Shown one piece after another: positions 25,285-35,039 of a stretch of 64,000 bases of DNA. Position numbers and translations under genes: made by a program. The DNA is from an uncultured Pelagibacteraceae bacterium (GTDB lineage Bacteria > Pseudomonadota > Alphaproteobacteria > Pelagibacterales > Pelagibacteraceae). Below the pieces are notes generated by a model. The model was not told the origin of the DNA. It saw only the letters and a list, made by a program, of their open reading frames with translations, and did not search any database. Within the stretch, counting starts at the first letter, position 1. Each line of letters opens with the position of its first letter. Where the stretch lies: NCBI GenBank assembly GCA_902599625.1, contig CACKGF010000002.1, forward strand, positions 241,829 to 305,828. The letters run 5' to 3'.

Positions 25285-28018
25285 AAGTTCCGTAAATCTT
25301 CCAAAAACATCATTTTCAATGAGAGCTAATCTTCCTTTAAAGGAACCTGATCTAATTGATTATTGGAACAAAATATCACTTTATGAAAAGCTTAGAGCAA
25401 ACAGTAAAGGAAATGAAAAATTTGTTTTACATGATGGTCCACCTTATGCAAATGGAAATATACACATGGGAACTGCTTTAAATAAAATTTTAAAAGATAT
25501 TGTTACAAAGTTTCATCAAATGAATGGAAAAGACTCTGTATATGTTCCAGGATGGGATTGCCATGGCTTACCAATTGAATGGAAAATTGAAGAACAGTAT
25601 AAAAAAAATAAAAAAAATAAGAATGATGTTCCAATAGTTGAATTTAGAAAAGAATGCAGAGATTTTGCAAATAAATGGATCGATGTCCATAAAAAACAAT
25701 TTCAAAGATTAGGAGTTATAGGAGATTGGAAAGATTATTATTCAACAATGAGTTTCAAAGCTGAAGCTCAGATTGTTAGGGAGTTAGCGAAATTTCTAAA
25801 AGAGGGAAGCTTATACAAAGGTTATAAACCCGTCTTATGGTCCACTGTTGAAAAAACTGCCCTAGCTGATGCTGAGGTAGAGTATATGGATCATATTTCT
25901 GATACTATTTACACTTCATTTCCAATTAAGAAAACTTCAAACAAAAATCTTGAAGGTTGTGAAATTATCATTTGGACTACAACACCATGGACTATACCAG
26001 CTAATAAAGCGCTAGCTTATAATAAAGATATAAATTACCAAATAATTAAGATTGGCGATGATGGTGACTTCAAAAATAAAAAAATTGTTATAGCTAATGA
26101 TTTATTAGACTCAGTTTTGAAGGAATGTGATATTAGAAAATTTGAGAAACTTGACAAGTTACCAGGTAAAGAATTTAAAAATATAATCTGTAGCCACCCT
26201 TTGGAAAAAGAAGGTTACACTTACGATATTCCAATGTTAGAAGCAAATTTTGTTACAACAGAGCAAGGTTCCGGAATAGTTCATTGCGCACCAAGTCATG
26301 GACCTGACGATTTTAACTTATGCATTAATAATGGAATTCAAGCAATTGAAACAGTGGATGATGACGGAAAATATACTAAAAACATTTTAAATTTCGAGGG
26401 AATACATGTTTTCAAAGCCAATCCCATCGTAATTGAAAGTTTAAAAAAAAATAAAAGATTGCTTTTTAATGGGAAATTAAACCATACTTACCCCCATTCT
26501 TGGAGATCAAAAGCACCATTAATTCACAGAGCAACTCCCCAGTGGTTTATATCTATGGAAAGTCATGGACTTAGAAAAAAAGCATTAATTGCAATTGATA
26601 AAACTGAATTTTATCCAAACAAAGGTAAGGAGCGACTTAAATCAATGATTGAAACTAGACCAGATTGGTGTGTTTCAAGACAGAGAGTTTGGGGAGTTCC
26701 ATTGCCTATATTTATTTCAAAGAAGGATGAGAAAGTTTTAATTGACGAGGAAGTCTTTAACAATATTGCTAATATTTTTGAGAAAGAAGGTTCAGATTGT
26801 TGGTTTGAAAATAATAAACAAAAGTTTCTTGGAAAGAAGTACAATGAAAATGATTTTTACCAGACCACTGATATAGTAGAAGTTTGGTTTGACAGTGGTT
26901 CCACCCACTCTTTTGTTTTGGAAAAAAGAGATGATTTAAAATGGCCAGCGTCTCTTTATCTTGAAGGATCTGATCAGCATAGAGGCTGGTTCCACTCGTC
27001 TCTTTTAGAGTCTTGCGGCACGAGAGGTGAGGCACCTTTCGAGGCTATTTTATCACACGGTTTCGTTGTAGATGGAAAAGGTTTAAAAATGTCGAAATCA
27101 CTAGGAAATGTAATTTCTCCAGAGGAAATTTTAAAGAAATATGGCGCAGATATATTAAGGATTTGGGTTGCTGCATCAAATTATGCTGAGGACTTAAGGA
27201 TAGATCATAAAATTTTAGAACAGCATGCAGATGCTTACAGAAAACTAAGAAATACATTTAGATATTTATTAGGAAATTTGAACGATGAACTTAAAGAAAT
27301 CGATTTAACAAAAATCAAAGTTAATACATTACCAGAACTTGAACAATTAATGCTCCATAAATTATATAATCTGAATGAAAGCTTTATGAAACATTTTAAT
27401 TCCTATAATATCCATTTAATTTACAAAGAGCTACTTAACTTTTGTACTGTTGACCTTTCATCATTTTATTTTGATATTAGAAAAGATACTTTGTATTGTG
27501 ATGAAAAAAATTCAAAGAAAAGAAAGGACTGCCAATTATTACTTAATATTATCCTGGATAGTTTATTAAGGTGGTTTGCACCGATACTTTCTTTTACCAC
27601 AGAAGAAATATTTAAGTTAGTAAATAAAAATAATAGTGAAAAAAGTATTCATCTAAAAAAAATGAATGTATTTCCAAAGACATGGAATAATATCGGTCTA
27701 GAACAAAATTGGAAAAAGATAGTTGATATAAGAAATGCGGCAAACTCAAGTATTGAAGCCTTGAGGGCTGAAAAAATTATAGGATCTAGCTTAGAAGCAG
27801 TTATAGTAATAGAATTGGATGAGGAAAATTATAATCTGGGGAAAAATTATGATTTTTCAGAAATATGTATTACTTCATCAGCAGAAATAGTTAATACAAA
27901 AAAAAAAGAAAACTCAATTAAAGTTAATACTATTAAAGCAGAGGGACAAAAATGTCCGGTTTGTTGGAAAATTAACAAAAATGGATGTGGAAGACATTCA
28001 TGTTCTAATAAAAATTAA
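25277..28018 (+). CDS. ileS: isoleucyl-tRNA synthetase
   Basis: The 913-residue class I synthetase has the HIGH-type motif PYANGNIHMG at about 56-65 and KMSKS at 604-608, an editing CP1 domain with TTTPWTIPANKALAY and GSGIVHCAPSHGPDDF, and a C-terminal zinc knuckle CPVCWKINKNGCGRHSC as in the bacterial (E. coli-like) form. It charges tRNA-Ile and removes misactivated valine. It overlaps ribF by eight bases and is followed two bases later by lspA, the usual ribF-ileS-lspA order. Confidence 0.98.
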   Translation: MSKSSVNLPKTSFSMRANLPLKEPDLIDYWNKISLYEKLRANSKGNEKFVLHDGPPYANGNIHMGTALNKILKDIVTKFHQMNGKDSVYVPGWDCHGLPIEWKIEEQYKKNKKNKNDVPIVEFRKECRDFANKWIDVHKKQFQRLGVIGDWKDYYSTMSFKAEAQIVRELAKFLKEGSLYKGYKPVLWSTVEKTALADAEVEYMDHISDTIYTSFPIKKTSNKNLEGCEIIIWTTTPWTIPANKALAYNKDINYQIIKIGDDGDFKNKKIVIANDLLDSVLKECDIRKFEKLDKLPGKEFKNIICSHPLEKEGYTYDIPMLEANFVTTEQGSGIVHCAPSHGPDDFNLCINNGIQAIETVDDDGKYTKNILNFEGIHVFKANPIVIESLKKNKRLLFNGKLNHTYPHSWRSKAPLIHRATPQWFISMESHGLRKKALIAIDKTEFYPNKGKERLKSMIETRPDWCVSRQRVWGVPLPIFISKKDEKVLIDEEVFNNIANIFEKEGSDCWFENNKQKFLGKKYNENDFYQTTDIVEVWFDSGSTHSFVLEKRDDLKWPASLYLEGSDQHRGWFHSSLLESCGTRGEAPFEAILSHGFVVDGKGLKMSKSLGNVISPEEILKKYGADILRIWVAASNYAEDLRIDHKILEQHADAYRKLRNTFRYLLGNLNDELKEIDLTKIKVNTLPELEQLMLHKLYNLNESFMKHFNSYNIHLIYKELLNFCTVDLSSFYFDIRKDTLYCDEKNSKKRKDCQLLLNIILDSLLRWFAPILSFTTEEIFKLVNKNNSEKSIHLKKMNVFPKTWNNIGLEQNWKKIVDIRNAANSSIEALRAEKIIGSSLEAVIVIELDEENYNLGKNYDFSEICITSSAEIVNTKKKENSIKVNTIKAEGQKCPVCWKINKNGCGRHSCSNKN

Positions 28019-28020
28019 AG

Positions 28021-28497
28021 GTGTATAAATTTTTATTTAACTCAGTATTTGTTCTTATTCTTTTTTGTATAGATAGATTTTCTAAAATTTATATTATTGA
28101 ACTTGCTGAAAAAACTAATATTTCAGAAATATATTTAACTTCGTTTTTAAACTCATATTTGGTTTGGAACACAGGAATTGCTTTTGGATTATTTTCATTT
28201 TCAAATGTGTTCACCTATAATTTATTTACAGCACTTATCGTATTAATAAATTTAATTATTATTTATTTAGTAATTATTACTAAAGATTTCAGAAAATATT
28301 TTTTTTTATTTATTCTGGGAGGGTCTTTTGGAAACCTTTTTGATAGGCTTTACTATGGGTCAGTGCCTGATTTTATTGATTTCCACATAGGAAATTTTCA
28401 CTGGTTTGTATTTAATATAGCTGATATCTTTATAACCGTTGGAGTTATTTGCCTTATTTTAGCTGAACTGTTGTATAAAAAAGAGGTCAATGAATAA
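28021..28497 (+). CDS. lspA: lipoprotein signal peptidase (signal peptidase II)
   Basis: Four membrane helices and the conserved motifs NTGIAFGLF, GNLFDRLYYGSVPDFIDF and FNIADIFITVG are present, the last two holding the catalytic aspartates. It cleaves the signal peptide before the lipidated cysteine of prolipoproteins in the inner membrane. The start codon is GTG, two bases after ileS. The downstream gene encodes a lipoprotein, a likely substrate, and overlaps it by eight bases. Confidence 0.96.
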   Translation: MYKFLFNSVFVLILFCIDRFSKIYIIELAEKTNISEIYLTSFLNSYLVWNTGIAFGLFSFSNVFTYNLFTALIVLINLIIIYLVIITKDFRKYFFLFILGGSFGNLFDRLYYGSVPDFIDFHIGNFHWFVFNIADIFITVGVICLILAELLYKKEVNE

Positions 28498-28804
28498 AAA
28501 TTTTTTATTAATTATTTTGCTATTTTTTCTTTGTTCATGTCAAGGAGTTAAAGATGCATTAAGTGGAAAGAAATATGAAAATAGTGATGAGTTTCTTGTA
28601 ATAAAAAAAAATCCTTTAGTTCTTCCCCCAAATTTTAATGATCTTCCCACTCCAAAGGATGTTGCTGACACTACCCAATTTGAAAATTTAGAAAATGAAA
28701 TTGAAGATTTATTAAGCTCAATTAAAGAAAACAATAAAGAGGCAGTAGAATCGTCTTCCTCAGGTGATACAGAAAGTTTTGTTTTAGAAAAAATACAAGA
28801 TTAA
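28490..28804 (+). CDS. BamF-like outer-membrane lipoprotein (DUF3035)
   Basis: The lipobox LCSC ends a short signal peptide at residue 17. The mature part begins with a segment typical of DUF3035, PDEF-like SDEFLVIKKNPLVLPPNF. This family is found downstream of lspA in alphaproteobacteria and has been described there as BamF, an accessory of the outer-membrane beta-barrel assembly complex. The C-terminal half is acidic and probably disordered. A good AGAGGT precedes the ATG. Its stop and the pgi start overlap as TAATG. Confidence 0.82.
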   Translation: MNKNFLLIILLFFLCSCQGVKDALSGKKYENSDEFLVIKKNPLVLPPNFNDLPTPKDVADTTQFENLENEIEDLLSSIKENNKEAVESSSSGDTESFVLEKIQD

Positions 28805-29964
28805 TGTTTTCTAAAAAGATAAAGATAACCTGTTTTGATTTAAAAAAAAAAAACAATAGAAGGATAAAAGGACTATTCTCTGAAATTTTACAAAAAAAAG
28901 ATCCCAATTATAAAGTCATCGATACCTTTTCAAATAACTATCATTTTTCCTATAATAAAAAAAAAATTTCCAAATTTAAAAAATACAAAACAATAAGTAT
29001 TTTTGGGTTAGGTGGATCATCTTTATGTATAAAAGCTATTTATAATTTTCTGAGATTAAAGATTAAAAAAAAAGTTTTTTTTTACGATAATCTTAATGTT
29101 TCAGTTCCAAAAATAGCTAAAAATAAAAACCTAGATATTGTCATTTCAAAATCCGGTTCAACCCTCGAGACAATTGTTAATGAGAATATTTTCTCTAAGA
29201 GTAAAAAATTATTTATAACAGAAAATAAAAAAAGTTATTTAATGAACTTAGCTTTAAAACTGAAATCAGAAATAATTGAGCATCGAAATTTTGTTGGTGG
29301 AAGATATTCTGCTTTATCTGAAGTTGGAATGTTGCCAGCTGAACTTTTAGGTTTAAAAAGTGAAAAATTTAAAAAATTTGACGATCTAATAAAAGATAAA
29401 AGCTTTACAAACACATTGATTAATAATGTCGATATGATGTATAAGTTTTATTTATCAGGAAAAACAAATTCTGTAATACTAAATTTTGATGAAAGCTTAA
29501 TAAGTTTACTTGAGTGGTATCAGCAACTATTATCAGAAAGTTTGGGTAAAAAAGGAAAAGGTTTTTTTCCAATTATTTCAAACTTACCCAAAGATAATCA
29601 TAGCTTAATGCAACTATATCTAGATGGAAATAAAAATAATTTTTTTACAATATTTGATTTTACCGATCATAAGGCACCAAAAATTAACAATAAAAATTTA
29701 CTCTCAGGTTATAACTTTTTAAGAAACAAAAGTATAAAATCAGTAATGATTGCACAAAAGGATGCAGTAAAAAAAGTTTTTAAAAAGCAAGGTCTAAAGT
29801 TTAGAAACTTTGAAATACAGAATAAAGACGAGGAAAGTTTGGGAATTATCTTTACGTATTTTATGCTTGAAACAATATTATTAGGAAAATTGATGAAATT
29901 AAATCCCTTTGATCAGCCTGCTGTCGAGTCGATTAAAAAAGAAACAAAAAAAATACTTAGTTAG
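28804..29964 (+). CDS. pgi: glucose-6-phosphate isomerase, short form
   Basis: Signature motifs are SKSGSTLETIVNENIF (phosphate binding), RNFVGGRYSALSEVG (PGI signature 1), LLSESLGKKGKG with the catalytic glutamate region, and NPFDQPAVESIKK at the C-terminus. It interconverts glucose-6-phosphate and fructose-6-phosphate. At 386 residues it is clearly shorter than the E. coli (549) or Bacillus (about 450) enzymes but keeps all core motifs, so it looks streamlined rather than broken. It is last in the HAD-ribF-ileS-lspA-bamF-pgi run. Confidence 0.9.
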   Translation: MFSKKIKITCFDLKKKNNRRIKGLFSEILQKKDPNYKVIDTFSNNYHFSYNKKKISKFKKYKTISIFGLGGSSLCIKAIYNFLRLKIKKKVFFYDNLNVSVPKIAKNKNLDIVISKSGSTLETIVNENIFSKSKKLFITENKKSYLMNLALKLKSEIIEHRNFVGGRYSALSEVGMLPAELLGLKSEKFKKFDDLIKDKSFTNTLINNVDMMYKFYLSGKTNSVILNFDESLISLLEWYQQLLSESLGKKGKGFFPIISNLPKDNHSLMQLYLDGNKNNFFTIFDFTDHKAPKINNKNLLSGYNFLRNKSIKSVMIAQKDAVKKVFKKQGLKFRNFEIQNKDEESLGIIFTYFMLETILLGKLMKLNPFDQPAVESIKKETKKILS

Positions 29965-29965
29965 A

Positions 29966-30526
29966 TTATCTCCCAAAAATAATAGTCGATAATCCATAAT
30001 TCTTTGTATCAATTATATTAAATTTTTTTGGATAAATGTCTAAATCACCTTTTTTTCTGTGAAGAATAATTACTCCATCTTTTTTTAAGACACCCATTTC
30101 AATAATATTTTCTAATAATAAATCTATTTTTTTTTCTTTATAGGGTGGATCACAAAAAACTATCTCAAATTTTTGATCTTCTTTAAGAGTATCATTATTT
30201 ATTTTAAATACATCAATATCTATCACTTTTGATCTATTCTCGTATTTAAGATTTGAAATATTACTTTTTAAAATTTTGAGAACTGGAGGATAATTTTCAA
30301 GGAAAAATACAAATTTTGAACCTCTAGAGATACACTCTAATCCGAATGATCCAATTCCTGAAAACAAATCTAAAACCATGCTATCTTTGAGATGAAAATT
30401 AATATAGTTAGCGTGAGACAAAACATTAAAAATAGACTCTTTGGCCATATCCTTTAAAGGCCTAGTTGTTTTATCGTTAGGCATAATTAGTTTTTTCCCT
30501 TTATTAGAACCCGAGATAATTCTCAT
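29966..30526 (-). CDS. rsmD: 16S rRNA (guanine966-N2)-methyltransferase
   Basis: The protein starts MRIISGSNKGKKL and has TRPLKDMAKESIFNVL, the SAM motif VLDLFSGIGSFGLE and the catalytic FCDPPY, all diagnostic of RsmD. It methylates G966 (E. coli numbering) of 16S rRNA in the small subunit. At 186 residues it is normal length. Its start overlaps the purD stop as ATGA, so the two are coupled. It converges on pgi with one base between the stop codons and no hairpin. Confidence 0.95.
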   Translation of the reverse strand: MRIISGSNKGKKLIMPNDKTTRPLKDMAKESIFNVLSHANYINFHLKDSMVLDLFSGIGSFGLECISRGSKFVFFLENYPPVLKILKSNISNLKYENRSKVIDIDVFKINNDTLKEDQKFEIVFCDPPYKEKKIDLLLENIIEMGVLKKDGVIILHRKKGDLDIYPKKFNIIDTKNYGLSTIIFGR

Positions 30527-31788
30527 GTTTTTATCACTTTATGGCCAATATCTCTTCTAAAGAAGCCTTTCTTCCAATTTAATTTTTTTATCAAATTAAT
30601 TGTCTCATCCCTACATTTAGTAAAGTCTTCTGAGGTTGAAACAAAGTTTAATACTCTTCCACCTTTAGAAACTATGCCAGCTTTTGTTTTTAATGTACCG
30701 GCATGAAAAATATTTTGATTTTCAAGAAGATTAAGTTGCTCTAAACCTTTTATTTCAATATTGTTTTCAAATTTTTCTGGGTAACCTTTTGAACATAAAA
30801 CAATACAAATACTTTTTGATTTAGAAAAATTTATCTTTAGTTGATTTAATGTGCCATCACAACATGATAAGAGTATATCCATCAAATCAGTTTTTAAAGT
30901 AGGTAAGATTGTTTGGCATTCTGGGTCCCCCATTCTCACATTAAATTCTATTAAAAAGGGGGAATCGTCTTTAATCATAAGACCAATATATAGAAATCCT
31001 TTGTAGACTCCTCCATACTCATCAATTGCATTTAAAGTAGGTTCAATTATTTTTTTTTTAATTTTTAATTCCAAGTTATCACTTAAAAGTCTTGATGGTG
31101 AGTAACAACCCATACCACCTGTATTTTTACCTGTATCACCTTCACCAACTCTTTTGTGATCTTGAGCTGAACCAAAAAATTTATAATTTTTCCCATCAGT
31201 AACTATGAAATAACTCATTTCCTCACCATCTAAAAATTCTTCAATTAAAATTTGCTCGGCAAGGCCAAATTTTCCATTAAAAATTTCTTCCGAAGCCTTT
31301 TTTGCATCATTGAAATTTTCACATACATAAACACCTTTTCCCGATGCTAATCCGTCAGCTTTTATAACAAGAGGAAAATAACTGTTCTTTAAATATTCTA
31401 TTGTTTCGTTTAAACTTTCACAAATTTTGAATTTCGAGGTGGGAATATTATATTTTTGACAAATTTTTTTAGTAAAAATTTTTGAACCCTCAAGTTTTGA
31501 AGATATCATATCAGGACCAAAGACCTTTATCGATTTATCTTTAAAATGATTTACAATTCCTTTTACTAATGGTTTTTCAGGTCCAACAACTAACATTTTA
31601 ATGTTATTCTGTACGCAATGCTTCTCAATTTCAGAAAAGTTATCAGGATCTAAATTGACATTTTGAGCAATCAGATCTGTGCCCGCATTACCTGGAAAAC
31701 AAAAAATTTTGGACACTTTTTTTGATTTCTTAAGCATATAACAAATCGCATGTTCTCTTCCACCACTTCCAATAATTCCTACATTCAT
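30523..31788 (-). CDS. purD: phosphoribosylamine-glycine ligase
   Basis: The 421-residue GAR synthetase starts MNVGIIGSGGREHAICY. It has the ATP-grasp core with PLVIKADGLASGKGVYVC, EEFLDGEEMSYFIVTDG, TGGMGCYSPS and EFNVRMGDPECQ. It performs the second step of de novo purine synthesis. It is the first gene of a purD-rsmD unit and is divergent from a DUF2093 gene 24 bases away. A TATAAT-like box in that gap would serve the divergent gene. Confidence 0.97.
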   Translation of the reverse strand: MNVGIIGSGGREHAICYMLKKSKKVSKIFCFPGNAGTDLIAQNVNLDPDNFSEIEKHCVQNNIKMLVVGPEKPLVKGIVNHFKDKSIKVFGPDMISSKLEGSKIFTKKICQKYNIPTSKFKICESLNETIEYLKNSYFPLVIKADGLASGKGVYVCENFNDAKKASEEIFNGKFGLAEQILIEEFLDGEEMSYFIVTDGKNYKFFGSAQDHKRVGEGDTGKNTGGMGCYSPSRLLSDNLELKIKKKIIEPTLNAIDEYGGVYKGFLYIGLMIKDDSPFLIEFNVRMGDPECQTILPTLKTDLMDILLSCCDGTLNQLKINFSKSKSICIVLCSKGYPEKFENNIEIKGLEQLNLLENQNIFHAGTLKTKAGIVSKGGRVLNFVSTSEDFTKCRDETINLIKKLNWKKGFFRRDIGHKVIKT

Positions 31789-31812
31789 CTATAATGATCT
31801 TATAACTTAAAA

Positions 31813-32007
31813 ATGAAAAATAAATTAGCTAAATTAAAATACTTACCAAACAAGTTTGAAATAATTGAGCAAGGTGATCATGTTATTTGTGCAGTATCTA
31901 AGCAAAAAATATACCTACAAAATCTCAATTACTGGAACGTTGAACTTCAAGAAGCATATTTCTCCTATAAAGAAGCACAATTAAAAAGAGAAGAAAAAAA
32001 GGAATAA
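31813..32007 (+). CDS. DUF2093 small protein
   Basis: The 64-residue protein reads KLKYLPNKFEIIEQGDHVIC and LNYWNVELQEAYFSYKEA, matching the alphaproteobacterial DUF2093 pattern (Y-L-P-N... G-D-H-V-x-C-A-V... Y-W-x-V-x-x-Q-E-A-Y). Function is unknown. The short invariant CAVS segment with a single cysteine recalls a half zinc site. In alphaproteobacteria this family often sits among lipid A genes, and here it converges on lpxL. Small size and conservation argue for a real gene. Confidence 0.85.
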   Translation: MKNKLAKLKYLPNKFEIIEQGDHVICAVSKQKIYLQNLNYWNVELQEAYFSYKEAQLKREEKKE

Positions 32008-32011
32008 TAAA

Positions 32012-32869
32012 CTATTTCCATCTATCATGTGTCCATATCCATTGAGAAGGATTTTTTCTAATTTTGTTCTCCAACCATTGATTGAGTTTTAGACTAATTG
32101 AAGCATTGTTGGCATTCTCATCAATAAAAATTTGCTCATCAAAAGTAATTTTAAAATTAATTTTATTGTATCTTTCAATATGTACTGGTTGAATTTTACA
32201 TCCAAATTTTTTTACAAACTGCGCAGGAATAGTTGTTGTATGAGCTGCGTGACTGAAAAAATTTATCTTTTCACCCTCACTTACTCTCTGGTCTATCATA
32301 ATCGCAATACTTACACCTTGCTTAAAAAATTTTAGGGACTCTCTTACTCCATTAATCCCTTTTTTAATTTGATTTTTGCAAATATATTTTTTGCGTAGTG
32401 GCTCCATAATTGAATTGACCATTTTATTATTTAACGGTCTGTAAATTGCAGATAAATCTACTCCTGCTTTTTCGATAACCATAGCCATTAACTCAAAGTT
32501 ACTGAAGTGAGCTGAAATGAATACAACTGGTTGACCATTTTTTATTTCCTCTAATTTTTCTTTATTTTTAATTATAATATATTTATCTAAATAACCTTTT
32601 CTAAAACTAGATATGAATGGATACTCAGACAGTATCCTTCCATAGTTTCCCCACATCTCATTTGAAATATTTGCTACTTCCTCAGGAGTTAAAGAATTAT
32701 CAAATTTTAATAAATTATTTCTAATTATCTTTTTTGATCTAAGAAATGGTCCAAACGTTTTTCCAAGAAAGCAACCAAATTGTGATGCAGCCCTATATCC
32801 TAACATTTTAAATAAACCAAAAAGAGCAACAATCAAAATATATTCAAAGAAATATCTTACTGATTTCAT
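32012..32869 (-). CDS. lpxL: lipid A acyltransferase, LpxL/HtrB family
   Basis: The 285-residue protein has an N-terminal membrane anchor and the HX4E acyltransferase site AHFSNFELMAM near residue 120, followed by IYRPLNNKMVN and MIDQRVSEGEKINFF, typical of Kdo2-lipid IVA lauroyl/secondary acyltransferases. It acylates lipid A on the inner face of the cytoplasmic membrane. It is last in the msbA-waaA-lpxK-lpxL run, with an ATGA overlap with lpxK. Which secondary acyl chain it adds is not clear. Confidence 0.9.
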   Translation of the reverse strand: MKSVRYFFEYILIVALFGLFKMLGYRAASQFGCFLGKTFGPFLRSKKIIRNNLLKFDNSLTPEEVANISNEMWGNYGRILSEYPFISSFRKGYLDKYIIIKNKEKLEEIKNGQPVVFISAHFSNFELMAMVIEKAGVDLSAIYRPLNNKMVNSIMEPLRKKYICKNQIKKGINGVRESLKFFKQGVSIAIMIDQRVSEGEKINFFSHAAHTTTIPAQFVKKFGCKIQPVHIERYNKINFKITFDEQIFIDENANNASISLKLNQWLENKIRKNPSQWIWTHDRWK

Positions 32870-33804
32870 AACCTCTCGTTCAAATATTTATAAAACTGCT
32901 TTTCTTGATCAATTAATAATTCAACTTTCAAAAAACTTATATCTTTTCGAAAAGTTTTTTTTAATCTTAAATAATCTTTCTCAGTTGTTAATAACTCACA
33001 ATTTTTATTTTTTGCTAATTTTTTCAATTTTTGTAGATCAGACTCTTTGTAGTCATAGTGGTCTGGAAATTTTTGATACTTATCAAATTTAATTTTAAAT
33101 CTTTTTAGAGTGTCGGAAAACGTGTGAGGATTTCCTATCCCACTGAATAAGATAAATTTCTTTTTCTTTAATTTTGAGTAATTTTTGGGCACGTATTTAC
33201 CTGTGAAAATTTTTAAATTTGGATTAATCTTAATGATTTTATTGATAAATTTTTTTGATTCTTTATTTTGATCTCCATTTATAACAACGACGTCATAACT
33301 TTTGATGCTATTTAAACTTTCCCGTAAAGGCCCGGCAGGAATTATTAGTCCATTTCCCTCTAATTGAATAGAATTAAAACAAACTATTTTTAAATCGTAA
33401 TTTATTTTTTTTTCTTGCAATCCATCATCAAATATTAACAGTTCTGCGTTTTCGTTCTCTGCTTTAGTAATAGATAATTCTCTCGTTTTTTCAAAAATTA
33501 CTTTGTGTTTAGACTCCAAAAGTTTCTTTTCGTCTAAGTGTGAAGGATAATTTTTTTTAATTATGAAAGTCCTAAATCTCTTTTTAAAATGATCGGCTAG
33601 ATTATTCACAAGTGGTGTTTTTCCAGTACCACCAATATAAATATTTCCAACACAAATTGTTTTTAAATCATAGAAATTCTTTTTAATTTTGCCATTTTCA
33701 TAATAGTTCTTAATGATAACAATTAGTGATAGTGGTAATAATAGTATTGAAATCAGACTTATGTGAGCTTTTTTATCCCAAAATTTTGGTTTATAAAATA
33801 TCAT
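32866..33804 (-). CDS. lpxK: tetraacyldisaccharide 4'-kinase
   Basis: VGNIYIGGTGKTPLV is the LpxK P-loop near residue 55, and LLIFDDGLQEKKI carries the conserved DDG(L/F)Q motif. The enzyme phosphorylates the lipid A disaccharide at the 4' position. The N-terminal helix anchors it to the inner membrane. It is joined to waaA by a TAATG overlap and to lpxL by an ATGA overlap. Length (312) is normal. Confidence 0.94.
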   Translation of the reverse strand: MIFYKPKFWDKKAHISLISILLLPLSLIVIIKNYYENGKIKKNFYDLKTICVGNIYIGGTGKTPLVNNLADHFKKRFRTFIIKKNYPSHLDEKKLLESKHKVIFEKTRELSITKAENENAELLIFDDGLQEKKINYDLKIVCFNSIQLEGNGLIIPAGPLRESLNSIKSYDVVVINGDQNKESKKFINKIIKINPNLKIFTGKYVPKNYSKLKKKKFILFSGIGNPHTFSDTLKRFKIKFDKYQKFPDHYDYKESDLQKLKKLAKNKNCELLTTEKDYLRLKKTFRKDISFLKVELLIDQEKQFYKYLNERL

Positions 33805-35039
33805 TAAATAATCTTTCTCAATTCATATAAATTTTTCTTAAAAATTAAATCCCCAATTTTTTTGAGTTTTTTAATTTTATTAGAATTTTTTCTTTTATTT
33901 TTTAGCAGATTTAATGTTTTTTTTTCTAAATCTTTACTACTTTTTATTCTCAAGGATAATTTTTCTTTTTCTAACATTTTATAAACATCTTTAAAATTAA
34001 AAGTATAATTACCATGTAAAATATAACAGCCAAACCTTAAGGCTTCTAATGGATTTTGTCCTCCTTTTGAAACTAAGGATCCCCCCAGAAAGACTACATT
34101 ACTTAGTTTGTAAAAAGATTTACTTTCTCCATAACTGTCAACTATATAAATATCATAGTTTTTAAGGTTTTTTTTATTTTCACTATGTTTTATATATTTT
34201 AATTTTTTTTCTTCTAGCATTTGTAAAATTTCATTGGTTCGCTCTATATGTCTTGGAATAATTATTGATACTAAATTAGGTATCTTTTTTTTATATTTAA
34301 TGTGTAAATTAGCAAAAATTTCTTCTTCGTTATGATGGGTGCTTGCTGAACATAAAACTATTTTATTTTTAAAATATTTTTTATCAATTTTTTTTACTTT
34401 ATCGTCATGTGTACTGATAAACTTAAGATTTCCTAAAAATTTAACTTTTTCGATACCTAATTTCTTAAAGTATAAAAAAGTTTCTTTATTTTGAGGAAAT
34501 ATATAATCAAATTTCTTAAGAATATTTTTTCCGAAATATCTTATGAAAAACCACCTTTTAAATGACTTTTCACTCATTCTTGCATTGATTAATACAATTT
34601 TAATTTTTCTGTTGTTTAATTCAGTAATCATTGCTGGCCAAATTTCAGATTCGACAAAAAAAACAGAGGAGGGCTTCCAATAATTTAAAAAATTATTCAC
34701 TATATGAATATTATCTAGAGGATAAAATTGATGTAAAGTTTTTTTAAACTTGAATTTTTTAAATATTTTTGATGAACTTAATGTTGAGGTTGTGACTAAA
34801 ATTTGTTTTATATTCTTATCTTTTTCAAGTTTTTGAATTAACGGAACAATACTTAAAAACTCTCCTACACTTGAGCAATGGAACCAAATTAATTTACCCT
34901 TTTTTCTTCCTTTTTTAATTAAAGAAAACTTCTCTAAAAATCTTTTAGGATTTTCCTTTTTTTTTATTATTCTATAGGTGATAATTAGTGGAGATAATAT
35001 AACAATAATATATACCAAAAAATTATATACTATTCTCAT
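33804..35039 (-). CDS. waaA: Kdo transferase (3-deoxy-D-manno-octulosonic-acid transferase)
   Basis: This 411-residue GT30 enzyme has an N-terminal membrane anchor, the catalytic HCSSVGEFLSIVPLI region, VESEIWPAMITEL, and the GT-B donor site FLGGSLVSKGGQNPLEAL. It adds Kdo to lipid IVA before late acylation by LpxL. It is translationally coupled to both neighbours through TAATG junctions. Whether it adds one or two Kdo residues cannot be read from sequence. Confidence 0.94.
   Translation of the reverse strand: MRIVYNFLVYIIVILSPLIITYRIIKKKENPKRFLEKFSLIKKGRKKGKLIWFHCSSVGEFLSIVPLIQKLEKDKNIKQILVTTSTLSSSKIFKKFKFKKTLHQFYPLDNIHIVNNFLNYWKPSSVFFVESEIWPAMITELNNRKIKIVLINARMSEKSFKRWFFIRYFGKNILKKFDYIFPQNKETFLYFKKLGIEKVKFLGNLKFISTHDDKVKKIDKKYFKNKIVLCSASTHHNEEEIFANLHIKYKKKIPNLVSIIIPRHIERTNEILQMLEEKKLKYIKHSENKKNLKNYDIYIVDSYGESKSFYKLSNVVFLGGSLVSKGGQNPLEALRFGCYILHGNYTFNFKDVYKMLEKEKLSLRIKSSKDLEKKTLNLLKNKRKNSNKIKKLKKIGDLIFKKNLYELRKII

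Noticed and set aside
26611-27257. Three minus-strand ORFs inside ileS
   Set aside because: They lie within a complete isoleucyl-tRNA synthetase and show no motifs.
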